This document shows positions 48,420 through 59,837 of a stretch of DNA of 64,000 nt, piece after piece. The stretch's first letter is position 1. The number at the start of each line of letters is the position of its first letter. The stretch comes from Nymphalis io. Lineage: Eukaryota; Arthropoda; Insecta; Lepidoptera; Nymphalidae. The DNA lies in NCBI RefSeq assembly GCF_905147045.1, contig NC_065889.1:12653001-12717000 (forward strand), written 5' to 3'. The notes beneath the pieces are model-generated. The model was not told the origin of the DNA. It ran no database searches and worked only from the letters and a program-made list of their open reading frames with translations. The translations under genes and the position numbers were made by a program.

Positions 48420-48426
48420 TTTTATA
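48420..48426 (-). promoter_or_regulatory. Putative TATA box of P450-2
   Basis: TATAAAA on the minus strand lies about 55 bp before the ATG at 48365, which leaves a predicted 5' UTR of roughly 25-35 nt. This is a motif match only. Confidence 0.5.
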
Positions 48427-48687
48427 GAGGAACTTTAACAATGACTCTGCTTTACGATTTTACTCATAATATTATCTGGTACAAAGTAAATAATAAAATT
48501 TTAGTGTCAATATATTTTAGTGTCTTTTTATTTATAGAATTAACTCAGTGTTTTACAAAAATACAGTTTCAACACGGATTGATTTAAAAAATATATATAC
48601 GGTATAATTTCTTACGTCTACGATAGTTTAATATTGGTATATAATATATATTGATTCAGTTTTTAAAGATTTTATTATATGACTTTA

Positions 48688-48973
48688 TTTTTATAGAATA
48701 GGAAGGTGGACGAGCATTTGGGCCACCTGATGTTAAGTGGACACCAAACGCCCTTAGACATTGGCATTGTAAGAAATGTCAACCATCGCTTATCGCCGAT
48801 GCGCCACCAACCTTGGGAACTAAGATTTTATGTCCCTTGTGCCTGTAATTACACTGGCTCACTCACCCTTCAAACCGAAACACAACAATATCAAGTATTG
48901 CTGTTTTGCGGTAGAATATCTGATGAGTGGGTGGTACGTACCCAGACGAGCTTGCACAAAGCCCTACCACCAG
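48688..48973 (-). mobile_element. SINE-A, full length
   Basis: Close to consensus and ends aagccctaccaccag. It lies about 320 bp upstream of the P450-2 start codon, in the putative promoter region. Confidence 0.88.
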
Positions 48974-49744
48974 TAATTATGATGTGCCGAAATAAATTAA
49001 GTATTCCTTTTAAATATCCACGTTTTGATACTGCGTCATATATATATGGATACAAAACACAAATGTATTTTTGTAATATTGATTTAGATAAAATTTTAAT
49101 TTCTTTTTAATACCTTGATTTTATGCGGATAGCATGTTATTAACAACAAAATGAGTCACGATTTCAGTAAATAAAGAATATTATCTTTGGCTTTAGCGTG
49201 AACAGTAGTTGCTCGCGAGCCCTTTATCAATTACACTCATATATAACCATAATACCATAAAAGAAACATCGTTGGCGATACAAGTCGAGTGGAAGTTCCA
49301 ACCATTTTATCACCAGTTTATTAAGTACATAATTTTTTTTTAATATAATTTTCGCCTTGCTTATATGCTATGCTTATTTCTTGACAAATATTAAAAAAAA
49401 TATTTGACCGTTTAAAATTATGCATAATCTATGTATAAAATTTCAAGGATAGTCTTTCTTTTCCCATTTTTTCTTTAAAATATTGAATGTTACAAAATTT
49501 GAGGCCCTAGGATTATGCGGCCGCTCTGTCCGCTTAGTGTTAAGCCCACTGGTATTCGATTTGTGACTTTAAAGCCATGCCTTCGGGGCTTAATATTTTT
49601 GAATATCATCCATAGCCGAAATTTATTTATTAAATGAAACTTCCAACTTTTGAAGATGCAGGCTTACGTCCCCAAAATGCGCAATTAGAAGGAATTTACC
49701 TTTTATATATGTCATATATAAAAGATATCGTGAATCCCATTTTA

Positions 49745-49746
<2 letters not shown>
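48974..49746. other. Non-coding stretch
   Basis: AT-rich, with a GC-richer piece at 49500-49600 (ggccctaggattatgcggcc) of unknown origin. Confidence 0.4.

Positions 49747-49801
<55 letters not shown>
49747..49801. repeat. (TA)n microsatellite, ~27 units
   Basis: An uninterrupted AT run, likely length-polymorphic. The Tyr-Ile repeat frame across it is an artefact. Confidence 0.97.
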
Positions 49802-49804
<3 letters not shown>

Positions 49805-50196
49805 TAGCAGACAATATAAATATATTGGTAAGATGATTATTATTTTACTCAATTATGTGAAGAGGCATCTTGCGGGCCGGCAAGGCGGGGGCGGCTAGTG
49901 CAGAACATTCTTCCTGACTGTACTGACCGTCGTCGCGTTTGGACTCTACTACCACTTACCATCAGGTGGAGTAGTCATTTGCCATCCCGACAAATATAAA
50001 TGTATATATATATACGTTTATGAGTATTACCAAATGTTATCATTGATATTTCATAAATACTGTGTTACTATCAAAAATCAAAATCAGAATACTTTATTAA
50101 ACATGGAAACATTACCTACCATCGGTTAAAAAGGTGAATTATTGAAATAGCAGACAGAATATAGCATCGTAGATTTCATAGCGGCGCATTAACGGT

Positions 50197-50437
50197 GTTT
50201 TTTTTTTTTTATAGAATAGACATTGGCATTGTAAGAAATGTTGACCATCGCTTACATTACCAACGCGCCACCAACCTTGGGAACTAAGATGTTATGTCCC
50301 TTGTGTCTGTAATTACACTGGCTCACTCACCCTTCAAACAGGAATACAACAATACGAAGTACTGCTGTTTTTCGGTAGAATATCTGATGAGTGGGTGGTA
50401 CCTAACCAGACGAGCTTGCACAAAACTCTACCACCAG
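50197..50437 (-). mobile_element. SINE-A with ~60-bp internal deletion
   Basis: Poly-T and atagaatag are joined directly to acattggcattgtaag. The missing segment is bounded by tag on both sides in intact copies. The rest runs to aactctaccaccag. Confidence 0.83.
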
Positions 50438-50904
50438 TAAAGTAAATAGAACTTTCTAATAGGTTTTCATACATAAATCAGTATTTCTGAGCCTGTATTT
50501 CACGATAATATTATTGAAGCAGTCTCTGCTTGAATAGACAATTGTTCGACTTCAAATGCTAGTCTCGTTCGGTCCACCGTGAAGTTCTACAGGTCACATG
50601 CAAGGCTTAGATTACATTAAATATTTATTTTATACTGACGTTTGCAACGAGGATCTTGTTCGGAGTCGAAATACATTTTTAAATTCCCTTAAAACCATTG
50701 TCCTACTTTGAGAGACAGGCAATGTTTTAGAAATGAATAGAGTTATGTTTAATAATTTAGTTATGGCAATTCACAATATTATTTTATTTACGTAAATCTT
50801 AATATTTATTAATATTTTAGCTTACGAATTTCATATATATCTATTGTACTGTTAAATTGCTATTTTTATTCTAAAACACGACTCGATGAATTATTTAAAT
50901 GACA

Positions 50905-51100
50905 AAAACATTTTTTTTTTCAATGAATAGGCTAGCGTTTGACCGTTGACTTGCCTGATGTTAAGCATCGACACGGTCTAGGATGTAGCACGCTTGCCTA
51001 GAAGAAACCTGTTTGCTAAAGATTTGAAGACACCAACATTGTACCTATCAGGAAATATGGACTCAGGCAAAGCATTCCACAGTTTCGCAGTGCGAAATAT
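50905..51100 (-). repeat. Dispersed repeat E, copy 3
   Basis: The longest copy. It starts with poly-T and gaataggctagcgtttgacc and extends past gatttgaagacaccaacatt to gcattccacagtttcgcagt, so the other copies are truncated. Probably the 3' part of an unidentified LINE. Confidence 0.65.
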
Positions 51101-51300
51101 ATACTGTTATATTACATTTATTTAAAGTAATAGTTTTAGAATACTCTGTTATTTTCTAGAATAACTGTAATTATTTATTTCAGTTTAGTTTAGGTTGTGT
51201 ATCGGCGAATGCACGACATGTCTTGAGGAGACTAAGGTTTACATTGTTATAGAGTGGACTCTTCGAAATCACGTGACCGAACGTTCACAATAAAAAGTGT

Positions 51301-51471
51301 ATGTAATTACAGGCACAAGGGACATAACATCTTAGTTACCAAGGTTGGTGGCGCATTGGTGATGTACGCGATGGTTAACATTTCTTACAATGCCAATGTC
51401 TATGAGCGTTGGTGACCACTTACCATCAGGTGGCCCATATGCTCGTCCGCCTTCCTAGTCTATATAAAAAA
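51301..51471 (+). mobile_element. SINE-A, 5' truncated
   Basis: Starts at gtaattacaggcacaaggga and continues near consensus to cgtccgccttcctagtctat and an A-run. Confidence 0.82.
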
Positions 51472-52164
51472 AGTGTTCTAGAGTAATTAGTGCTAACATA
51501 TATCACAGTAGTCCAAGCCTTATATATTCCATACGAATACCAATTCTAGGTATTCATACGATAATATCAACTTTTATCCGTATAACGATATTCTTCAATT
51601 CCTTTCATAGCGTATTTTCGATTTTTCTTTAAGCGTTTCCATTGTCAATACAGGGAGAGAATTTACTGGTAAACTGTATAGTAATATAAGCTTTATTCTA
51701 AAGTATTAAGATTTGAATTCCAATGTAAATATATAAAATATATAGCAGACGTTGAAAGGCTTGGTTTATAGTAAACAGTAGTTAAGCCTTTTTAAAACGG
51801 TTCCATAACACGTATAAGTGTGTGTAATGATTCGGTTCGGACAGTAACTCTATAAACATAGAAATATAAACTATTTTCCTTTTTTATATTTGTATTTTAA
51901 ACTCTTCAGCAATATGTCTTCACGCTATGTGAGAATTTTCGGATATGATGATTTCTTTGTCAAATATGAAACATTCATAGACATTAATTTACGGAATGGA
52001 ACTTTGTTACTGTTCTTTGAAGTTGGATGCGTAAACTTTAATGTAGGTCTCGTTATATTGAAAGTTATTCGACTGGAAATTAACTATTGACCATGTTATC
52101 TGATAATTGAAACGTGAAATTCGATTTTCAAAATATATTATGTTTATTTCACTCTAATTTTGCG

Positions 52165-52300
52165 TGCGTGTTGGCGGGTGAGCTGCTGTTACGTTTATTA
52201 AAAAGCCTTCATAACAAATTTCATCAAAATCGGTTTAGCCGTTACGTAACATACAGACAGAGTTAATTTCGCATTTACAATATTAGTGTATATTATGAGT
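52165..52300 (+). repeat. Degenerate dispersed repeat
   Basis: aatttcatcaaaatcggttt followed by ttcgcatttacaatattagt, a widespread lepidopteran repeat signature and similar to the piece at 10655. Confidence 0.4.
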
Positions 52301-52399
52301 AGTAATTCAATTGTTTCAATACATTGAGAAATATATTTATGGAGTGATAAATGACTGGCGCATCAAGGCATCCATTTTTTTTATCGTCTATATACTGTA

Positions 52400-52705
52400 C
52401 CGTAACAGCTTGTGAATGTCCCACTGCTGGGCTAAAGGCCTCATCTTCTCTTTTTGAGGAGAAGGTTTGCAGCTTATTCTATCACGCTCTTCCAATGCGG
52501 GTTGGTGGAATACACATGTGGCAGAATTTCAGTGAAATTAGACACATGCAGGTTTCCTCACGACGTTTCCTTCACCGTAAAGCACGAGATGAATTCTAGT
52601 CACAAATTAAGCACATGAAAATTCATTGGTGCTTGCCCCGGTTTGAACCCACGATCATCAGTTAAATTTCACGCGTTTTTACCACTGGGCCATCTCGGCT
52701 CATCC
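52400..52705 (-). mobile_element. SINE-B, full length
   Basis: ccgtaacagcttgtgaatgt to gggccatctcggctc. Close to consensus. Confidence 0.85.
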
Positions 52706-53099
52706 TCAATATACAATAAGGCTAAGAAATGTTGGCTGACGCACGTTATGACTTTTATTTTTAAAAACGTACGACGCATAATGTTTACCCCAAATAAGTT
52801 ACTCATATAACATTTTTTTAAAAGCTTAGCTGCGAGAAAAATATGTTTTTTAAGAGTCAATATTTTAAGGATACTAAATTATGGTTCTACTACTACTATA
52901 TTATACATTTATTAAGCAAAAGAGTTCTCATCAATTCGAACAGTTTTGCAAGCTTAGATAGCTTAGCTTAGATAGCTTGGACTGGGATCTATCATGCTCA
53001 TAGATATCATATGATAATATCAGTGTTATAAACGTAGCTTAGCGCCTGTTTAGTCAAACATTGATTTCGCTCTTTCTGTGATTTGATTTGACATTAGAA

Positions 53100-53190
53100 A
53101 GTCTAAGTCTATGAGCGTAAGATCACTTAACATCAGGTGACCCATTTGCCCGTCCTATATAATATCCGATCTATAATATAAAAAAAGAAG
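53100..53190 (+). mobile_element. SINE-A 3' remnant
   Basis: agtctatgagcgtaagatca, cttaacatcaggtgacccat and gcccgtcctata, followed by an A-rich end. Confidence 0.4.
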
Positions 53191-53799
53191 TACCATTCAC
53201 CCCTTAACAACTTTTATAATAAAGGCTTTATATGAACACCTATCCTCTGACATGCGACGTCAAGTAAACATTTTTTTTTACATACAAAATTATATTTATT
53301 ATAAGGTTTTTTATTTTATTTATATGTTCTATTCCATTAAGTTACCATTCAAAAAAAAAATATTTTTAAGATATTTACTGCAAAATGTTATAGTTTCTAG
53401 TAATCATCATGAAACAGTGCAAAATTTGAAACCGATTCGTATGTGTTATCCCTTCCGCTCAACTGGAAAATTTACACGTCAGAAAGAGAGGAAATATAAA
53501 TAAAGCCGTTTTTATTAATTTATATGCTCTGAGAAGTATATTCATAATAAACGTTACATTTATGATATCATTATACGTGTAAGACGTAACTGTTTGCCAT
53601 GTATTGTACGAGACGATTAGTTAATGACCGAATGCCATACGTAATTATCTAAATGTTCCACTTAAGGCTCCTTCTTCAAATATAATTTTGTATCATACAC
53701 GACATAGCTGTAGAGTTCATTGACCCTTAGACTGTATTACAAGTTAATAAATAATAATAATAAAATAATTTGGTATTCTTTCATGATTTTGTATTGATA

Positions 53800-54100
53800 A
53801 TACAGAGATGGCCCAGTGGTAAGAACGCTTGAATCTTAACCGATGAGCGTTTGTTTAAACCCGGGCAGCACCACTTAATTTTCATGTGCTTAATTTGTGA
53901 TTATAATTCTTCTCGTGCTTGACGGTGAAGGAAAATATCGTGAGGAAACTTGCATGTGTCTAATTTCACTGAAATTTTGCCACACCAATCCGCATTGGAG
54001 TAGCGTAGTGGAATAAGCACCAAAACCTTCTCCTCAAAAAGGGAGAGGAGGCCTTAGCCCAGCAGTGGGACATTCACACTCTGTTACTGTGAATGTTAAT
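53800..54100 (+). mobile_element. SINE-B, full length
   Basis: acagagatggcccagtggta to acactctgttactgtga, with a ~15-bp deletion at gccacaccaatccgc. Confidence 0.83.
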
Positions 54101-54246
54101 CAGATTGGTACATGTGTAGTGAATTAACTTATATTTTGAATTTAATGTATTAGGAATGTAGGGTAATAATTAAGTTAGTTCGTTGAACCGTGCATTTTTA
54201 CTAAGGCAATTCCACCTTAATTTACTCTGTGTGATATTTATTGGGA

Positions 54247-54305
54247 GAGGCCTATGTTCAGCAGTGGACAACGATTGGCTGTTAATTGATTTGATTGATT
54301 TGATT
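54247..54305 (+). mobile_element. Minimal RTE-type 3' stub, 59 bp
   Basis: Carries aggcctatgttcagcagtgg, the usual RTE 3' end, and a (TTGAT)n-like tail. It is bounded by a perfect 14-bp duplication GATATTTATTGGGA (54233-54246 and 54306-54319). It belongs to a different RTE subfamily from the 17.1/34.9 kb copies because the tail is TTGATTGA rather than poly-A. Confidence 0.85.
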
Positions 54306-54647
54306 GATATTTATTGGGAAACTTTCCATTTCACACTTATAATTTCATCTCACTTGGATTTCGTCCCAATATTTTCTTTAATGAACAAGTTATGCTTAAG
54401 TGTTAAACTTTATGGTGAAAGGGGGTTTGAATATACGATTTTATATCAAGACTTGTCCGTTTTATAACTGAGCCAAGTTAGCTCGAGTGACGAGTGTAAG
54501 AAGGTCCTTTAGTTGGCAGAGAATTATTAATGTACAACACGTTTAATGCCCCTAACTTTGTCACTGTACAAAGACAGATGTGACCACGTACTATCAGCCC
54601 CATATTACCCTACGTTCTTACTAAAAGATTGAACAAGATATCGTGGG

Positions 54648-54717
54648 GTTTGATTCCTATTATAAAGTATATTATTTACTAATTATTTACTAATATACTT
54701 TATAATAGGAATCAAAC
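54648..54717. repeat. Perfect 27-bp inverted repeat, 16-nt loop
   Basis: Left arm 54648-54674 and right arm 54691-54717 are exact reverse complements (GTTTGATTCC...ATATTA and TAATAT...GGAATCAAAC). No ORF, poly-A or known transposon ends. Confidence 0.95.
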
Positions 54718-54831
54718 TTACTCTCCTAGGTGCATTTTTTTATTAGATATAATAAAAATTAAATGAATTCATTACAGTTCGCTGATTTAAATGAATAAAC
54801 AAGTAATGATACATCTTCACTGATCTTCTTC

Positions 54832-55002
54832 ACTGGTGGTAGGGCTTTGTGCAAGCTCGTCTGGATAGGTACCACCCACTCATCAGATATTCTACCGCAA
54901 AACAGCAATACTTGATATTGTTGTGTTCCGGTTTGAAGGGTGAGTGAGCAGGTGGCCCATATACTCGTCCACCTTCCTATTCTATAAAAAAAAAAAAAAC
55001 TT
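54832..55002 (+). mobile_element. SINE-A with ~130-bp internal deletion
   Basis: Perfect-looking 5' end (ctggtggtagggctttgtgc) and 3' end with a long A-tail, but gagtgagc is joined directly to aggtggcccatatactcg. Confidence 0.85.
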
Positions 55003-55947
55003 TCTCAAATATTTTCTTACAATATTCGACGTGATTCGGCTTGATTGAAGTGTTATAATAATATAAGCCTATAAACCTGGTGATAATTTAAGGAAAAGTA
55101 CACACGTGGACTAATTAATACATACGCGGGTCCAATCGTTGTTAGAAACGATATGTATGGAAAATTCTACACCTTACACGTAGGTGTCTATACCGCTTCC
55201 GCTAACGGAAAAAGAGACCCCGGCTAGTGACATCGTGAAAAAAAAACGTAACAAAATCGTATCGCTATGATCAGAAGCGCTCTCTTCCATATCGACCCCA
55301 CCCAGACCTAAGTCGCGATCTCATAAAATACCCTAAGGATGAACGTCATTCGGAGCCCAAGACGCGTCAAATTTAAAGGCTAATTCTAGAACTCGGCCCA
55401 TCGCTTGTTGATGCTGTAAAGTCCAGTAGGGCCGACAGCAGTAACACAATCAGTTATAAATGTGAAATTTTAAGTCCACATTACTTATTAAATTTAAGAT
55501 GGAATATGGAAAGTTATAAGTTAACATTGTAAAATATTCGTTATGTAAATTTAATTTATTATTTTAGCAGTAAAAATCTTTACTTCATTTTTGTATTATA
55601 AATAGAACTCTTTATTCGAATGATAATTAAATACGTTATTTTATTAAACTCGATACATTGGACTCTTCTGGATGTTAGCATTAAACAGATTTAGTGATTA
55701 TGTTAAGCGAAAACCACCTTTATTATTACAGTTGGTTCACTTTAATCAATCCATTTTTCCATACTACATTTAAATTGTACCTCGTATATAATACGTGAGA
55801 CTCATCAATACTGACCGACTTTCCGGATTTATTTCACGGAACGGGTAGCAATTTTGCATTTGTCCAGCTCGAACCGTTCTAAAGCGAAAAAATGTTTTTG
55901 AATATAAAAAAAGAGTATTATACGTTACACTATACTTAAGACTTGAT
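55003..55947. other. Non-coding stretch with GC-richer patch
   Basis: 55180-55440 is GC-richer than its flanks (accgcttccgctaacggaaa, cgaccccacccagacctaag). No frame of length or known repeat was recognised. Confidence 0.4.
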
Positions 55948-56250
55948 CGTTTATTTTTTTTTTTTTTTTTTATAGAATAGGAAGGCGGACGAGCATATGG
56001 GCCACCTGATGGTAAGTGGTCACCAATGCTCTTAGACATTAGCATTGTAAGAAATGTCAACCATCGCTTACATAATGCGCCACCAACCTTGGGAACTAAG
56101 ATTTTATGTCCCTTGTGCCTGTAATTACACTGGCTCACTCACCCTTCAAACCGGAACACAACAATATCAAGTATTGCTGTTTTGCGGTAGAATATCTGAT
56201 GAGTGGGTGGTACCTACCCAGACGAGCTTGCACAAAGCCCTACCACCAGT
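55948..56250 (-). mobile_element. SINE-A, full length, long poly-T
   Basis: About 20 T, then close to consensus to aagccctaccaccag, with a 5-bp deletion at cttacataatgcgcc. Among the youngest-looking copies. Confidence 0.88.
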
Positions 56251-56526
56251 AATGAAAATGAAATGATATTTTGGTACTATAACCATATTTGGTGATATGA
56301 AAGTTGACTAAATTAAAAAAAGACGACGATAGCCCAAAGAATCAGGATGGAAATGTCAGTTTTTTTACCGCTAGACAGACACCTAATTGTCTGATATACT
56401 CTTGCCGGCTGAAATTCTGCCAATTTATCGACCAATTCGCAGATCATGTTTACATAAGTAAGAGAAAAGAAAATAACTGAAAAGATACGGCCTTTGCTCA
56501 GAAGTATGATCTTTGACAGTTTTACT

Positions 56527-56837
56527 GTACAGTAACAGTAACAGCCTATTAATGTCCCATTGCTGGGCTAAAGCCTCCACTCCCTTTTGAGGAGAAGGTT
56601 GTGGAGCTTATTCAACCACACTACTCCAATGCGGGTTGGTAGAATACACATGTGGCAGAATTTCAATGAAATTAGACACATGCTGGTTTCCTCACGATGT
56701 TTTCCTTCACCGTTAAGCACGAGATGAATTATAATCACAAATTAAGCACATGAAAATTGAGTGGTGCTTGCCCGGGTTTGAACCCACGATCATCGGATAA
56801 GATTCACGCGTTCTAACCACTGGGCCATCTCGGCTTG
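56527..56837 (-). mobile_element. SINE-B, full length
   Basis: Begins with (cagtaa)n and gcctattaatgtcccattgc and ends actgggccatctcggctt. Close to consensus. Confidence 0.87.
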
Positions 56838-57537
56838 ACTGTAATAAGCTGAAATTAAATTATATCTTATCAGACGTTTTAGAACCTCCTGTTCTTTCCA
56901 TGAGAGATGTGCACAAACAGATTTGCATATAAATAAATATATTGATAACATATGTTTGCTTGTTCTTCAATCCATTGGAACAGAGGTGAAATAAACTTCA
57001 AATCTTCTTTAAAATGATCCAATCCCAGCAGTGGAACATTTACAGGTGTTATTATAATATTTCTCTTCTGCATCATAATAGCGTCAATATTCAAATTTCT
57101 AAAATTGCCGCTGTTATAACAACGTAATTTGAAACGATTAAAACATTTGAATTTGTATGAAAAGCGTAATTAATCTATTGTTTGTCGTTTAAGTCTTTGA
57201 AGAGTAAAATTATTTTAATTCTCTGTACAAAGTTTAAAACATTTAATTTTAAAGTTGTCTCTATTTTATTTCGTAATCTATTCTATAAGTATTGTACTCT
57301 CTCGTTAGCTATTTAACACTCGGAGCACCAATTTATTCTGCTAAGCTAATTACATTGTAACGAATTCTGTTTTGTTCAAGTCATCCCGGTTGTCGTAGCG
57401 GATTGGATGGAACGATTTCGCGGAACAACATAACAAGAAACTGTTTTAATTTTATCTGAAAATTGATTTATTTGAAATTATTTATTAATTTGAGAATGGT
57501 TTATTGCGTTTATTCATTTATATATACATATAATAAA

Positions 57538-57617
57538 TTGGAGTAAGCTCCAAAACCTCGAAAAGGGAGAGGAGGCCTTAGCCCAGAAGTGGGACATTCA
57601 CAGGCTGTTACTACTAT
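57538..57617 (+). mobile_element. SINE-B 3' fragment
   Basis: ggagtaagctccaaaacctc, agaggaggccttagcccaga and acattcacaggctgttact. A fainter tail-like piece lies at 56960-57045 (cccagcagtggaacatttac). Confidence 0.68.
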
Positions 57618-58200
57618 GTTTATATAGCACGGTAAAATGAACTCACGCCCATTTATATTGACTGTGCATCACTAATTATACGATACAAGCAACTGGAAAC
57701 CGTACCATATACGTCCTCGTGCAGGAGAGGAATGACTTATTAAGCAAGATATACGAGTGTAGCTAAGATAACGAGTTACGCAAACTGACCATACATGTTG
57801 TACAGGAAGCATGTTGTAAGTATAAACTAATAATAAATATAAAAATAAATTAATTTTATAGGTCTGTATATTAACTGTTGGATTCCCAAATAAATAAATA
57901 AATAAACCAACGAGGCATTCAAACAGGCAGACCAAATAATACACAATTTCTGATAAATAATTTTTTAACGACCGATTTAAAGAGAAAAAAAAACTGAATA
58001 TTTAGTGAAAATAAATAAACATAAATACGAAAAGCATTTTCCTTTAACGTAATTAAGATAGCAGTTGTACTGCGTTTCCAAACTGTCAGTCGGGCATAAT
58101 TGATACGTTCCGTGCTGCGGTAAATTATTTAAATTTACATATTTAATATACTCGTTAATATATATTCGTTTTGTCAAGCGATTTAATTTATATATATTAA

Positions 58201-58500
58201 GTGCCTCATTGGTCTAGTGGCTCGCTTATATTGCCGTCCTGCGTCCTTTGATCCAAGGTTCAAATACTAGTATGGTCGAAAAATATATTTTATTCTTCTG
58301 TAGCTTCATTCTCAGAAGCAGCTCATGGTTAGAAAGTTGGCTGTGCTACACTCTCGTGCCTCTAGTGAATTGTCCTACCGTATTCTTAAAGTGAGGAAAT
58401 AGAGTGCATAATGTGCGTCCTTGTGTAAAATTCTAATGTTACCTGCTGCGCAGTTGACTTTTATTTGAGATTGGCCTTTGTGGCTGAAATTTGGTCAATT
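58201..58500 (+). mobile_element. SINE-D, full length, divergent
   Basis: gtgcctcattggtctagtgg, caaggttcaaatactagtat, gtgaggaaatagagtgcata, tgctgcgcagttgac and ggcctttgtggctgaaattt. Confidence 0.75.
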
Positions 58501-59289
58501 CGTTTTGCCAACAACTATACGAAATATTCATTCAACATACAAGAAAACTATCACATTGTATGCTTTATCAGCAAAATAATATACCAAATTTAAGGAAATT
58601 CATAGTTGAATTTTGATCAAGTTTTGAAGAACTTCCTAACAATTTTTTGAATTTCCTGACCAGTGATAGGTCAAAGTTCTTGAATATAATAAAAAGGTTT
58701 GTATGATTTTTTGTATTTTGTATGTTGTATAATAATAAACCTGACTTTAGTTGAATATAGCGTGATCGTGTGAAGGCAGCGTTTCAATACGTAAATTTTT
58801 AAATTCAGTATTTATCGTACTAAAAAGTTCAATGTTTTTCATTATTCAATATTTAAAAAATGAAAAACTGAACATAGTTTCATCCGACATACTTGGTTCT
58901 TAACATATAACAGACAGATAAATGGAAAAAACTTTTAAATTCTTAGAATATGACTGCGAGCGATCTAAGTCGAACGACATAAAGATTGGTTCAGATCAAT
59001 TTGCTTTTCAATTCCAATGGGACGGAAGGTCTTCGAGATATATTACAGCGTGAATAGTTAATTAACTGCTTAGGTTCGGAAAATCTTCAATATTTCCCTG
59101 AATTGAACTTAACCCCCCGAGAAATACTAGATATCTGCAGTTTCTCAAGGTAATTAACTTGTTTAATAAGCTTATACAAGTGACCTCCGTCGAATCAAAA
59201 CTTTACAAACTAAGTCTATGTATTATATGGACATAGAAGTTTAAAGTGTCAATTAGAATTACGATCGAAATACAACCAATCAAAGAGGG
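58501..59289. other. Non-coding stretch
   Basis: AT-rich, nothing recognised. Confidence 0.4.
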
Positions 59290-59740
59290 TAGTAGGGCTT
59301 TGCTTAAGCTCGTCTGGGTTGATACCATCCACTTATCAGATATACTACCGCAAAACAGCAATACTTGATATTGTTGTGTTCCGAACAAAAATAATAATAA
59401 TAATCTGGGACAATATTCATACAAGGCCATCTGATCCCAAACTAAGCAGAGCTCGTACTACGGTAACCAGACAACTTTTATACTATATATACAAATTTTC
59501 TTTTGTAAATATATACTTATATAGATAATTACACCCAGACTCAGGGCACACAGACACAGATTTTTATACACACAAATGTCTGTCCTATGTGGGAATCGAA
59601 CCCACAACCTGCGACGCGAAAGGCAAGTATCTACCAACCACGTCAACCGGCTCATCAAAAACAGCAGTACTTAATATTGTTGAGTTCTGGTTTGAAGGGT
59701 GAATGGCCGAATATCCAAAACACAGGAGACATAAATGGTA
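59290..59740 (+). mobile_element. SINE-A (two pieces) interrupted by SINE-C
   Basis: Left piece 59290-59383 runs from gtagggctttgcttaagctc to tgttgtgttccg. Right piece 59656-59740 restarts at aaaacagcagtacttaatat and runs through ggtttgaagggtgaatgg before decaying. The ~31 bp shared by both pieces are discussed in the findings. Confidence 0.65.
59385..59655 (-). mobile_element. SINE-C inserted in SINE-A
   Basis: (AAT)n tail, ctgggacaatattcatacaa, and head cgtcaaccggctcatc. A small extra piece (acagatttttatacacaca) lies near the B box. Confidence 0.83.
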
Positions 59741-59837
59741 ATACATAATGTAAATCTATTGGTAAGTCTATTTGTTTACGCGGCACATGCTAGCAAAGCC
59801 TGGAAGCTTGCTTTCGGCATATTTTTTTCAGACATCT

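Noticed and set aside
48706..49110. 134-codon frame (and similar 70-120 codon frames at 27034, 34270, 55770, 56054, 59203)
   Set aside because: All lie on SINE-A; the shared peptide is translated SINE, not a protein family.
49623..49814. Frame with a Tyr-Ile repeat
   Set aside because: It is the (TA)n microsatellite.
54183..54467. 94-codon frame
   Set aside because: It runs across the 59-bp RTE stub and its target duplications; no coding signal outside.
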